A stretch of DNA of 64,000 nt from JAWLHU01 sp041690255. Its GTDB lineage: Bacteria; Bacillota; Sulfobacillia; Symbiobacteriales; Symbiobacteriaceae. Each line of letters begins with the position of its first letter. The stretch's first letter is position 1. Shown piece by piece: positions 9,463 to 16,798 of this stretch. Below the pieces are notes generated by a model. That model ran no database searches, had not been told where the DNA came from, and saw only the letters and a list, made by a program, of their open reading frames with translations. A program made the position numbers and the translations under genes. The stretch spans positions 124,001 to 188,000 of the forward strand of contig JAWLHU010000003.1 of NCBI GenBank assembly GCA_041690255.1. Direction: 5' to 3'.

Positions 9463-9488
9463 GACCCGAGGCGCTATTGCCTCGGGTC
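9463..9488. terminator. Bidirectional hairpin terminator
   Basis: A perfect 10-bp stem (gacccgaggc / gcctcgggtc) with a 6-base loop stands between the Nudix gene and the convergent ispH operon. Confidence 0.75.
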
Positions 9489-9495
9489 CCTCGCG

Positions 9496-9600
9496 TTACG
9501 GCGTCATCAGATGTGAACCCCAGCGGACCTCCAACTGGCTGAGATCGGGCCGCCAGTTCACCGTGAAGTGATACAGGGAGTAGGGATCGCTCTTCATCAT
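9496..9600 (-). CDS. Possible 34-residue protein, translationally coupled to the SirB1-like gene
   Basis: The last codon of the SirB1-like gene overlaps an ATG (TGATG at 9598-9602), opening a 34-codon frame that begins MMKSDPYSLYHFTVNWRP and ends HLMTP. The ggag inside the upstream gene is about 8 bases away. The stop lies just before a terminator, as expected for the last gene of an operon. No family recognised; the aromatic and basic composition is protein-like. Confidence 0.5.
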   Translation of the reverse strand: MMKSDPYSLYHFTVNWRPDLSQLEVRWGSHLMTP

Positions 9601-10430
9601 CAGGCTTTCTCCACCCGTATATGGTCCCGCCAGCGGCTGACCCGGTCGGCCATGCGTTGATTCCCGGACTCGGTGTAGACCAGTTCCAGATTGTTCAGCA
9701 TGCGGTAGAGCGTAAAGCGGTGGCTGCACGGCGAGAGAACCTGCTCCGGGTATGGGACCCCCCGCTTGGACAGGAGGCTGTGGAGCACCTCGTGCCGATA
9801 GAGCTGCCCGCGGTTGAAGCAGTCCACATAGGCGGGCTCATCGGCCCGCTCGTAGAGCGCCAGGAAGTGGTCGGGCATGGCGACCCCGTAGACCGGCAGC
9901 CCGGCGCGCAGGCCCACGATCACGTAGACCGCCGCCAGGGTGATCGGCAGCCCCCGCCGCCGCTCCAGCACCGTGGGGAGGTAATGGTGGTCCGGGTTCT
10001 CGTACTCGCCACCGCGGAAGCCGAGGTTGTCGAAGAGGACCTCCCCCAGGGCCTGAAGTCCCCCGACCGCAGCCGTCTGGGCACGCACCGTGCCGGCGAT
10101 CACATCGATAAAGGATGCGATCTGCCGCTCGTTCACCTCCGTGCCGGTGATCCCCGCAAGGATCAGGCAGCCCTTCTCGAGGTCAAGGTGCTCGTCCGGG
10201 GCGCTCAGGTAGTCAATCCAGCGCTGCTCCAGAGCGGCCATGCGGATCTCCTCCAGCAGGGCGCGGGCCCTGGCACGCAACGCCACGTCGGGTGCGTTGA
10301 AGGCCTCGCTGAGGTAGGGTACGGCCGCATCACCCGACTCCAAAAGGGCATTCCAGGCCGCCCGGGAAACCCGCTCCTGCTCATCGGTCAGCAAGCTCAA
10401 CAGGGCCCGGAACTCCCCTTCCGTCCGCAT
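9600..10430 (-). CDS. SirB1-like transglutaminase-fold protein
   Basis: A 276-residue protein of the SirB1 / transglutaminase-like core type. Recognisable elements are the N-terminal HEAT-like helices (AAVPYLSEAFNAPDVALRAR), the NPDHHYLPTVLERRRGLPITL segment split between two conserved blocks, and VYGVAMPDHFLALY, which holds the conserved His. Members are found beside isoprenoid, peptidase and RNA-modification genes; the activity is not established. ATG 10430 has ggaggag 9-10 bases upstream, inside the end of ispH, and the two genes are 4 bp apart, so translation is probably coupled. Confidence 0.85.
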   Translation of the reverse strand: MRTEGEFRALLSLLTDEQERVSRAAWNALLESGDAAVPYLSEAFNAPDVALRARARALLEEIRMAALEQRWIDYLSAPDEHLDLEKGCLILAGITGTEVNERQIASFIDVIAGTVRAQTAAVGGLQALGEVLFDNLGFRGGEYENPDHHYLPTVLERRRGLPITLAAVYVIVGLRAGLPVYGVAMPDHFLALYERADEPAYVDCFNRGQLYRHEVLHSLLSKRGVPYPEQVLSPCSHRFTLYRMLNNLELVYTESGNQRMADRVSRWRDHIRVEKA

Positions 10431-10434
10431 TCGG

Positions 10435-11322
10435 TCAGCGCTCCTCCACGTCGATATCGAAACCCTCCAGGAACTGAATCACTTCCCGGGTGATCTGAGT
10501 CGGGGTCGAGGCGCCGGAGGTGACCGCCACCTTCCGCTTCCCCTTCAGCCAGTCGGGGTTTACCTCGCTGACGTTATCCACCAGATAGGCCTCCCGCCCG
10601 GCCAGTTCGTGGGCGACCTGGACCAGCCGGTTGGAGTTGTTGGACCGCTTGTCGCCTACCACGATCACCAGATCGGCCTCCGAGGCCTGGTTGGCGACCG
10701 CCTCCTGGCGAAGCTGGGTGGCGAGGCAGATCTCGTTGTAGACCTCCGTCTGCGGCCAGCGTTCCCGGATCCTCGCCATGAGTGCCTTCGTGTCCCACTG
10801 GGAGAGGGTGGTCTGGTTGGTCACAGCGAGGCGCTGATTGGCAGTGAAGCCGAGGGCAGCCAGGTCGGCCTCCCGCTCCACGAGGTGGACGTGCTCCGGC
10901 GCCACGCCAAGGGCACCCTCGGGCTCAGGATGCCCCTTCTTCCCAATGTAGATGATCTCGTACCCCTGGCCGACCAGTTCTTCGATCAACCGGTGGGTCT
11001 TGGTGACATCGGGGCAGGTGGCATCCACCACGTGAAGCCCCTTCTGCTTCGCACGGACCTTGACGGCCGGTGAGACCCCGTGGGCGGTGAAGACGACGGT
11101 GCCGGAATCGATCTGATCGAGCAGGGAGAGACGGTCCTCGCCATCCAGCGAGATCACGCCCAGCGACTCCATCTCCTCCACCACGTGATGGTTGTGGACG
11201 ATCAGGCCCAGGACATAGATCGGCCGGGGAATGGCGGGATCCTTCGCGACCTGCTTGACCATCTGTATGGCGTCCACGACGCCGTAACAATACCCGCGCG
11301 GGGTGATCTTGAGGACATCCAA
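10435..11322 (-). CDS. ispH: 4-hydroxy-3-methylbut-2-enyl diphosphate reductase (IspH)
   Basis: IspH makes IPP and DMAPP from HMBPP in the last step of the MEP pathway, using a [4Fe-4S] cluster. The three cluster Cys are in RGYCYGV (C12), VDATCPDV (C103) and NEICLAT (C199). Conserved VHNHHVVE, FTAHGVSP and TNQTTLSQWDT motifs are also present. I place the start at TTG 11322 (LDVLKITPRG), with aagggag about 9 bases upstream, since known IspH proteins begin close to this point. That gives 295 residues. It heads a probable operon with the SirB1-like gene and the 34-codon gene. Confidence 0.97.
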   Translation of the reverse strand: MDVLKITPRGYCYGVVDAIQMVKQVAKDPAIPRPIYVLGLIVHNHHVVEEMESLGVISLDGEDRLSLLDQIDSGTVVFTAHGVSPAVKVRAKQKGLHVVDATCPDVTKTHRLIEELVGQGYEIIYIGKKGHPEPEGALGVAPEHVHLVEREADLAALGFTANQRLAVTNQTTLSQWDTKALMARIRERWPQTEVYNEICLATQLRQEAVANQASEADLVIVVGDKRSNNSNRLVQVAHELAGREAYLVDNVSEVNPDWLKGKRKVAVTSGASTPTQITREVIQFLEGFDIDVEER

Positions 11323-11412
11323 CGTATGCAACTCCCTTGTCGTTGATCGGGACGGTGCACGCTCCATCATTGTGACGCTCCGGCCACCAAAACTGGTGCG
11401 GAGATAAGAAAA

Positions 11413-11434
11413 ACGCCCACCGGTCCGGGGGCGT
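11413..11434 (-). terminator. Rho-independent terminator after the His-rich gene
   Basis: Read on the minus strand, acgccc and gggcgt form a stem around a 10-base loop and are followed by TTTTTC. A second, longer inverted repeat (acgccggggg / cccccggcgt, 11451-11485) lies just before it. Confidence 0.75.
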
Positions 11435-11505
11435 GTGCGCTGGCGAACCCACGCCGGGGGAAGGAGTATGTCCGCCCCCCGGCGTCCTGGTCGTGCAGAG
11501 AGGGA

Positions 11506-11646
11506 CTAGTGATGGTCGTGGCCGTGGCCGCCATGGCCATGGTCATCGTGACCGCCTGCGTGCTCGGTCTTGCCGTTGATCGACAGGGCAAAGTAGATGA
11601 CCGCCGAGGCGACAACAACTGCGCCAACCCACATCCAGAAGTTCAC
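11506..11646 (-). CDS. His-rich single-helix membrane micro-protein
   Basis: A 46-residue protein: a membrane helix near the N-terminus (WMWVGAVVVASAVIYFAL) followed by a tail in which 9 of the last 17 residues are His (GGHDDHGHGGHGHDHH), a probable divalent-metal binding patch. GTG 11646 is chosen because gggagg (11654-11659) is 7 bases upstream; the frame is open further but lacks a site. Nearby genes (ispH, and an aminotransferase on the other strand) do not reveal the function. Metal sensing or storage is an inference from composition only. Confidence 0.7.
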   Translation of the reverse strand: MNFWMWVGAVVVASAVIYFALSINGKTEHAGGHDDHGHGGHGHDHH

Positions 11647-11815
11647 GGAGGTACCTCCCATCGGAAGGGTATAAGGACTTCCACCCCTATTCTGTCCCAG
11701 GAGCGCCCTTCTTGGCAAGCCTTAACCATCCGGAACCGTACGGGAGGCGCAGGAGTTCCTACCGGAACGGCCAATCTGTTAGGGAGTCGGTCTCGATCCA
11801 GCAGGAGGAGTAGCA

Positions 11816-13066
11816 ATGAGCATGGCGCTGACGGATCTGTTCCAGCGGATGCGGCACCAGTTCCCAGCCCTTGAGCACGGCGGGACCTTCTTCGACAATG
11901 CCGCCGGGGCGCAACTGCCCAAGGCCGCGATCGATAGTGTCACCGAGCACCTTGTCAAGTACAACGCCCAGAAGGGGCCTGTCTTCGCCCGGCAGCAGCG
12001 GATGCAGCAGATGATCTACGACCTGCGGGCTGGGGTGGCCGACTTCATGGGGACCCAGTCGGAGCAGATCGCCCTCGGCCTCAACGCGACCAGCCTGACC
12101 GCCCTGGTCGCCCATCACCTGGGACGGGATCTGCAGGCGGGTGACCTGATCCTGACGACCAACCTGGACCACCAGGCGAATATCAGCCCGTGGGAAGAGA
12201 TGGCGAGCCGGGGGGTCCGGGTGGAGTCGGTACCGATCACGGCGGATGGGGCTCTGGACCTGGATGCTTACAGGGGGCTGCTGGCGCAGGGGCCAAAGCT
12301 GGTCGCCTGTGGCTGGGTCTCCAACGCCACCGGCGTGGTGACCGACCTGTCGCTCATGGCCCGGCTGGCGCATGAGGCCGGGGCACTGCTCTTCGTGGAC
12401 TGCGTCGCCGGGGCGCCCCACCTGCCCATGCAGTTCGACGCCTGGGACGCCGACTTCGCCGTCGCCTCTGCCTACAAGGCCTTCGGGCCGCACATGGGCT
12501 TCGTGGCGATCAACCCGACCCGGCTGGAGGGCTGGGCGCTGGGCGCCCTGATCGGCCGGGAGCCGGGCCGCTTCGAGCTGGGTACCGCCCACGCCGCCAG
12601 GCTGGAGCTGGGCACCCAGAACCACGAGGGCGTGGCCGGCTTCCTCGGCACGCTGGAGTACCTCGAGATGCTTGGGACCGCCGCTGCCGCCACCCTGGAG
12701 CACGGGGTGCCGGAGAGCCGGCGGGAGCGGCTGGAGATCGCCATGGCTGCCATTGGGCTTTACGAGCAAAGGCTGACCGCCGCCCTGCGGGAGACGATCG
12801 GGGGAATTCCGGGGACTGTGATCTACGGCCGCCCGCGAGTGCCGATCATCTCGTTCAATCTCAAGGGCCACGCCCCCGCCGATGTGGCGGCCAATCTCGA
12901 CGGGTACGGGATCGAGGCCCGCACCGGCAACTACCTGGCCATCCGGCAGATGACCCAACTGGCCGCTGACTTCGGTGGCGAGGCGGTCCGGGTCAGCCTG
13001 CTCCACTACAACACGATCGATGAGATCCGCCGGCTCGGCGAAGTGCTCCGGGAGTTGATCGGCTGA
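11816..13066 (+). CDS. Class V aminotransferase / cysteine desulfurase-like protein lacking the catalytic Cys
   Basis: A PLP-dependent fold-type I enzyme of 416 residues. The PLP Lys is in ASAYKAFGPHMG (K221), the pyridine-N Asp in LFVDCVAG (D195), and the HQANISPW motif is near residue 119. It belongs with the NifS/SufS-related proteins (the VC1184-type subfamily is the best match I can recall). The loop that normally carries the persulfide Cys reads ARTGNYLAIRQM, with no Cys, so a true desulfurase activity is doubtful. ATG 11816 follows aggaggag by 5 bases. It appears monocistronic, with a terminator right after. Confidence 0.85.
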   Translation: MSMALTDLFQRMRHQFPALEHGGTFFDNAAGAQLPKAAIDSVTEHLVKYNAQKGPVFARQQRMQQMIYDLRAGVADFMGTQSEQIALGLNATSLTALVAHHLGRDLQAGDLILTTNLDHQANISPWEEMASRGVRVESVPITADGALDLDAYRGLLAQGPKLVACGWVSNATGVVTDLSLMARLAHEAGALLFVDCVAGAPHLPMQFDAWDADFAVASAYKAFGPHMGFVAINPTRLEGWALGALIGREPGRFELGTAHAARLELGTQNHEGVAGFLGTLEYLEMLGTAAAATLEHGVPESRRERLEIAMAAIGLYEQRLTAALRETIGGIPGTVIYGRPRVPIISFNLKGHAPADVAANLDGYGIEARTGNYLAIRQMTQLAADFGGEAVRVSLLHYNTIDEIRRLGEVLRELIG

Positions 13067-13071
13067 TGACA

Positions 13072-13104
13072 CAGCCCCCTGAAGGCTTGACCTTCGGGGG
13101 GCTG
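13072..13104. terminator. Bidirectional hairpin terminator
   Basis: A 14-bp stem with one mismatch (cagccccctgaagg / ccttcggggggctg) and a short loop lies between two convergent genes. Confidence 0.8.
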
Positions 13105-13115
13105 TTCGTCGATCT

Positions 13116-14606
13116 CTAGTTGAGTGGGCGGGTCTCCATCCCTGCGGGCATGAGGAGGATCAACTGATCGCCCTCGACCGCCAGGTCTGTGGGACTGGCC
13201 GGGAGCCGTTCGACAACCCGCTGGCCGCCGTCCCGGGTCAGGACCCAGACCACCGGGCCCTCGGGGGTGTTCGCCAGCACGGCCACCTGGTCTCCGGCGC
13301 TCGATGCGACCACGTGGATGATCTCACCGCCGCCGAACTCGGCACCCCAGCGCTCCGAGCCATCCTGCGGGTTGAGCAGGCTGATCTGGTGCAGGTCCCA
13401 GAGGAGGACCGGGCCACCCTCGCCGAGGCTGAGCACCCCGTTCGGGACGAACGGCGCCCGCCAGAGGGACTGACCGTTCCGATGGAACGCCTCACCGCCG
13501 GCCACGATCACCTGCCCCTGGTCAGCGAAGACCAGACCGATTCCCTCGCCCGACAGGTTCGCCTGGGCCAGGCGGGTACCGTCCCGCCCGAAGAGGCTCA
13601 GCCTGCGGCTCTCCCCCTCCCGCCCCATGACGGCCAGGGAGCCGTCGGCGGAGAAGGTGACGGTCGCATCGGTCACCGTTCCGCTCTGGAACTGGAGCTT
13701 CGTGCCGCTGTACACCCGGACGGCGTCGGCGGTCACCACGGCCACCCGGCCGTCGTTGCTGACCTGCATGCCGTAGACCGGGCCGGAGAGCTTCAGGCTC
13801 CCCTCGGCCTGGCCGTTCTGGTTGAAGATCTGAACCGTCTCACCGGCGACGATGGCGTTGCTCACACCACCGGTGGCGGCAAGGACGGGCGGCTCGTTGA
13901 GCGGCGCCTCCCAGCGAACCGCACCGTTTACGTCGACCCGGTTGAGGCTGGCGCTGGTGAGCTGGAGCAGTTCGCCTCCCGGCAGGGGGAGCAGGTCGAG
14001 CATGCTGACCGGGGGGGCGGCGGTCAAGGAGGCAATCCCGACCTCTTCGCTGCCCTTCGCGGTCCCCGGCGCCCGATCCTGGGCCACCGCCGGCGGGGCT
14101 GTCAGGATCAGCCGGGCTGGGTTGGCGGGCATGGCAGCCGCAGCGATCCCCTGGCTGGCTGACTCGGGCGAGCCGGCGGCCGCGTTCTCAGCGGGTGCCA
14201 TTGTCAGGGCAGCGCTCTCGGTTGCCGGCGCCGCGGTCCCGGTCTTCTCCTCCCCGGCCGAGGCCGTGTCGGCGACCGCTGCCGGCGCCTCCCTGCTGGT
14301 AGCCGCCCGCGGAGCGGCACTCTCCTTCTTGGCGCCGCCCATGCCGAGGTCGAGATCCATGTTCAGCATGAGGGCGAAGGCGGCGGCAGCGGCGGCCACC
14401 CAGAGTACGGCCTGGGGGATGCGCAGGCGGGGCCGGCGCATGGGGACCGGTCCGGGGGAAGGCTCCGGGGCGGGGGCTTGCTCCTCTTCTGCAATCCGCT
14501 TCAGGACGGCCTGGCGCATGGCCGGAGAGAACTCCCAGCCCTCGAGCGACTTGGCCGTCGACTCCTTCAGCGCCTGCTTCAGTTCCGTCTCAAACCGATC
14601 GCTCAT
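13116..14606 (-). CDS. Membrane-anchored anti-sigma factor-like protein with propeller domain
   Basis: A 496-residue protein. Residues 1-60 are cytoplasmic and charged, 64-83 form one membrane helix (PQAVLWVAAAAAAFALMLNM), about 90-200 are an Ala/Pro/Glu-rich linker, and the rest shows repeated beta-strand blocks with DG turns, consistent with a PQQ- or WD-like propeller outside the cell. Its ATG overlaps the stop of the ECF sigma gene (ATGA), the usual arrangement for a cognate anti-sigma factor. No HxxxCxxC zinc motif is present, so it is not a ZAS-type anti-sigma. The anti-sigma role comes mainly from context. Confidence 0.75.
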   Translation of the reverse strand: MSDRFETELKQALKESTAKSLEGWEFSPAMRQAVLKRIAEEEQAPAPEPSPGPVPMRRPRLRIPQAVLWVAAAAAAFALMLNMDLDLGMGGAKKESAAPRAATSREAPAAVADTASAGEEKTGTAAPATESAALTMAPAENAAAGSPESASQGIAAAAMPANPARLILTAPPAVAQDRAPGTAKGSEEVGIASLTAAPPVSMLDLLPLPGGELLQLTSASLNRVDVNGAVRWEAPLNEPPVLAATGGVSNAIVAGETVQIFNQNGQAEGSLKLSGPVYGMQVSNDGRVAVVTADAVRVYSGTKLQFQSGTVTDATVTFSADGSLAVMGREGESRRLSLFGRDGTRLAQANLSGEGIGLVFADQGQVIVAGGEAFHRNGQSLWRAPFVPNGVLSLGEGGPVLLWDLHQISLLNPQDGSERWGAEFGGGEIIHVVASSAGDQVAVLANTPEGPVVWVLTRDGGQRVVERLPASPTDLAVEGDQLILLMPAGMETRPLN

Positions 14607-15166
14607 CGCGCCACACCTCCTTTCGCCAACAGGTCTTTGAGCATCGCTCTCGCCCGGAACAATCTTGTTTTGATCGTGTTCTCGTTCTGCCCGGTCACCT
14701 CTGCGATCTCGACGGTCGAGAGATCCTGGTAGTAGTACAGCACGATTGCTTCCCGATAGTTTTCCGGCAACTGCAGGACCTGAGCCATCAGCCGGTCCCG
14801 CTCATCGCTGGCGAGGGCCTCCTCCTCAGGGCTCTCCATGGGTGCGTTCATCTCCAACTCGTCGCCGGCGCTTGCCCGGGGATCGTCGGACGGGACCAGC
14901 CGGCGCCACCAGGCGCTGCGGGCCTTGTCCCGACAGAGATTGACGGTGATCTTGTAGAGCCAGGTATAGGCTGAGCTCTCTCCGCGAAAGGAATCCCAGT
15001 TGCGGTAGGCCTTGATAAAGACCTCCTGGGCGACATCTTCCGCCAAGTGCCGGTCCTTGAGGTAATAGTAAGCTAAGTGGAGCACCTTGGTGCCGTATTC
15101 CTGCATCAACTGCTCAATGGCGACCGAGCGGTCCGCTGGCAGAGCGGCTCTCTCCGAATGGGACAT
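14603..15166 (-). CDS. ECF-family RNA polymerase sigma factor
   Basis: A 187-residue sigma-70 family ECF factor. Region 2 is clear (YYLKDRHLAEDVAQEVFIKAY, then AYTWLYKITVNLCRD) and region 4 follows an acidic linker (LPENYREAIVLYYYQDLS, then a helix-turn-helix ending NTIKTRLFRARAML). ATG 15166 is chosen: it has gaagggtg upstream and gives a normal ECF length, while the open frame runs 84 codons further without family similarity. The overlapping downstream gene encodes the probable anti-sigma factor, so activity is likely released by an envelope signal. Confidence 0.93.
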   Translation of the reverse strand: MSHSERAALPADRSVAIEQLMQEYGTKVLHLAYYYLKDRHLAEDVAQEVFIKAYRNWDSFRGESSAYTWLYKITVNLCRDKARSAWWRRLVPSDDPRASAGDELEMNAPMESPEEEALASDERDRLMAQVLQLPENYREAIVLYYYQDLSTVEIAEVTGQNENTIKTRLFRARAMLKDLLAKGGVAR

Positions 15167-15486
15167 GCCGGCTTCACCCTTCGTTGGGGCCGTATCTGTT
15201 ATATGACGAAGGTGTACGCCGTTTGGGTTCCGTCCCCCTGCTCGTTGGTGTGATCTGCTGAAATCGGTTGGATAAGGATAAACCTCTGCCCTGCCTGAAC
15301 GCCTGGCTGCTTCGATACCGATCACCTCCCGTCCGGGGCTCCCACGCCCCATTCGGTGGGGTTTGCATCCCTTCGCCCTAACAGACGGGGGCATGGCACA
15401 GTTCCGTTTCACGCGCACCTCGCTTCGCTCTCGGCATTGACTGTGGTAGACTATGGGAAGATGGAAGTACCGCGGGAGGGAGCCGC
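15167..15486. other. Divergent intergenic region, no gene seen
   Basis: This 320-bp gap lies between the ECF sigma operon and a divergent small gene and should contain both promoters. I see no convincing gene. ECF factors often regulate themselves, but I could not fix a -35/-10 pair here. Confidence 0.6.
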
Positions 15487-15702
15487 ATGACCAAGGAGCG
15501 CAACTTGACCGCGCTGAACCAGTTCCTCGACAAGAATGGTATGGGTGTAGATGATCTCTTTTTTGTCCTCCACCTGGGCGCCCGTCAGCTCTCCCTGAAG
15601 CAGGACGTACCGAGCCAGGTCCGGGAGCACTGGAAGGCGATCGCCGAGGAGTGCCACGACCTCTGGCACAACACGCTGCGCGACGGGCAGCGGGCTCAGT
15701 AA
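15487..15702 (+). CDS. Small hypothetical protein
   Basis: A 71-residue soluble protein with helical character (LNQFLDKNGMGVDDLFFVL; REHWKAIAEECHDLWHNTL). The ATG has gggaggga 5-6 bases upstream and a hairpin terminator follows, so it looks like a real single gene. No family recognised. Confidence 0.7.
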   Translation: MTKERNLTALNQFLDKNGMGVDDLFFVLHLGARQLSLKQDVPSQVREHWKAIAEECHDLWHNTLRDGQRAQ

Positions 15703-15708
15703 GGGCAA

Positions 15709-15739
15709 ACGGCGCTCCACCACGAAGGCGGGGCGCCGT
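15709..15739. terminator. Hairpin terminator between convergent genes
   Basis: The arms acggcgc and gcgccgt frame a 17-base loop and are followed by tcttcc on the plus strand. It separates the 71-codon gene from the DDAH-family gene. Confidence 0.65.
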
Positions 15740-15757
15740 TCTTCCTGTCGAAACGGA

Positions 15758-16705
15758 TCAGACCTCATCCCGGTGGAGGATGGCCGTGCAGCAGTGGACC
15801 GCACCCATCCCCTTGAGAATCTCATCCATCTCCACCTCGATGCACGTGACCCCGGCGCGCTCGAGTTCAGTCCGGGTCTCGGGATTGCCGGCGGAGATGA
15901 CCACCTTGCCCGGCTCCAGCGCGACGAAGTTGACCGAAAAGCCAAGGCGGGCCTCCCGAGGGGACTGGACCTCCAGGACCTTGAACCCCTTCTCCATCAA
16001 CTTCTCGGCGACAATGTACGGCGTGACCCAGGGGAAGACGATGGCCACATCCGGCGCGGCCATGCCGAACATGCAGTCCAGATGGGCGATTCCGTAGGGG
16101 ACCTGGACCACGGTGACATCATCTACCCCTTGATGCTTCAGTTCCTCGATCACCTGCCGGGCGCCCTCGGCGTTGGTCCGGTTCCCCCAGCCCAGGAAGG
16201 CGGAGCGGCGATCGATCATCAGCAGGTCGGCCCCCTCGAATGTCCCGGTGCCGTTGATCGTCTTGACGATCGGCACGCCCAGTTGGGCGACGGCCGAGGC
16301 CACATACCGCTCCTCGCCGCGCCGGGCCGCCATGGCCGGACGGGTGATGATCGCCCCCTCCGGGGTGATCGCGAGCAGGTCGCGGCAGTAGATGGCGTTC
16401 GGGCGGTCCACATCCATGTCGTTTACGTAATGCACATCCACTCCATGGTCCCGGTAGATCCGGGCCAGCCGGTCGTGCTCCGCCCGGGCCTTGTCCGGGT
16501 CCATGACCGCCCGCCAGCGTGGCTGGTCCGGGTCCTCCACCCCCTCGATCTCACGCCCGGGGCGCCGGAGCAGCACCGCCCGCAGCTTGCCGATCTCCGA
16601 GGTGGCGCCCCAGCGCCCCCAATACTTGGGCAGATCCTCCGCAAAGGTTGTCCGCTCAGCGAAATGGCGCTCCCCAACGGAGCGAATCTCCTCTCGTAAC
16701 AGCAC
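15758..16705 (-). CDS. Dimethylarginine dimethylaminohydrolase / amidinotransferase family protein
   Basis: A guanidino-group modifying enzyme of the DDAH/arginine deiminase/amidinotransferase superfamily, 315 residues. Motifs visible in order: YCRDLLAITPEG, TFEGADLLMID, IAHLDCMFG (catalytic His) and GMGAVHCCTAIL with the nucleophilic Cys near the C-terminus. The likely reaction is hydrolysis of a guanidino compound to citrulline or a ureido product, but the substrate is not decided. GTG 16705 (VLLREEIRS) is preferred because aggaggag sits 4-5 bases upstream. It is divergent from the first S9 peptidase gene. Confidence 0.85.
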   Translation of the reverse strand: MLLREEIRSVGERHFAERTTFAEDLPKYWGRWGATSEIGKLRAVLLRRPGREIEGVEDPDQPRWRAVMDPDKARAEHDRLARIYRDHGVDVHYVNDMDVDRPNAIYCRDLLAITPEGAIITRPAMAARRGEERYVASAVAQLGVPIVKTINGTGTFEGADLLMIDRRSAFLGWGNRTNAEGARQVIEELKHQGVDDVTVVQVPYGIAHLDCMFGMAAPDVAIVFPWVTPYIVAEKLMEKGFKVLEVQSPREARLGFSVNFVALEPGKVVISAGNPETRTELERAGVTCIEVEMDEILKGMGAVHCCTAILHRDEV

Positions 16706-16798
16706 GAAACTCCTCCTCCTGGCAGGCACCCGGCCCTTCTGTGTCAAATGCTAGGGTACCCGAAGCGCACGTCGATCATCAGTAAGGGAGTGTATGCC

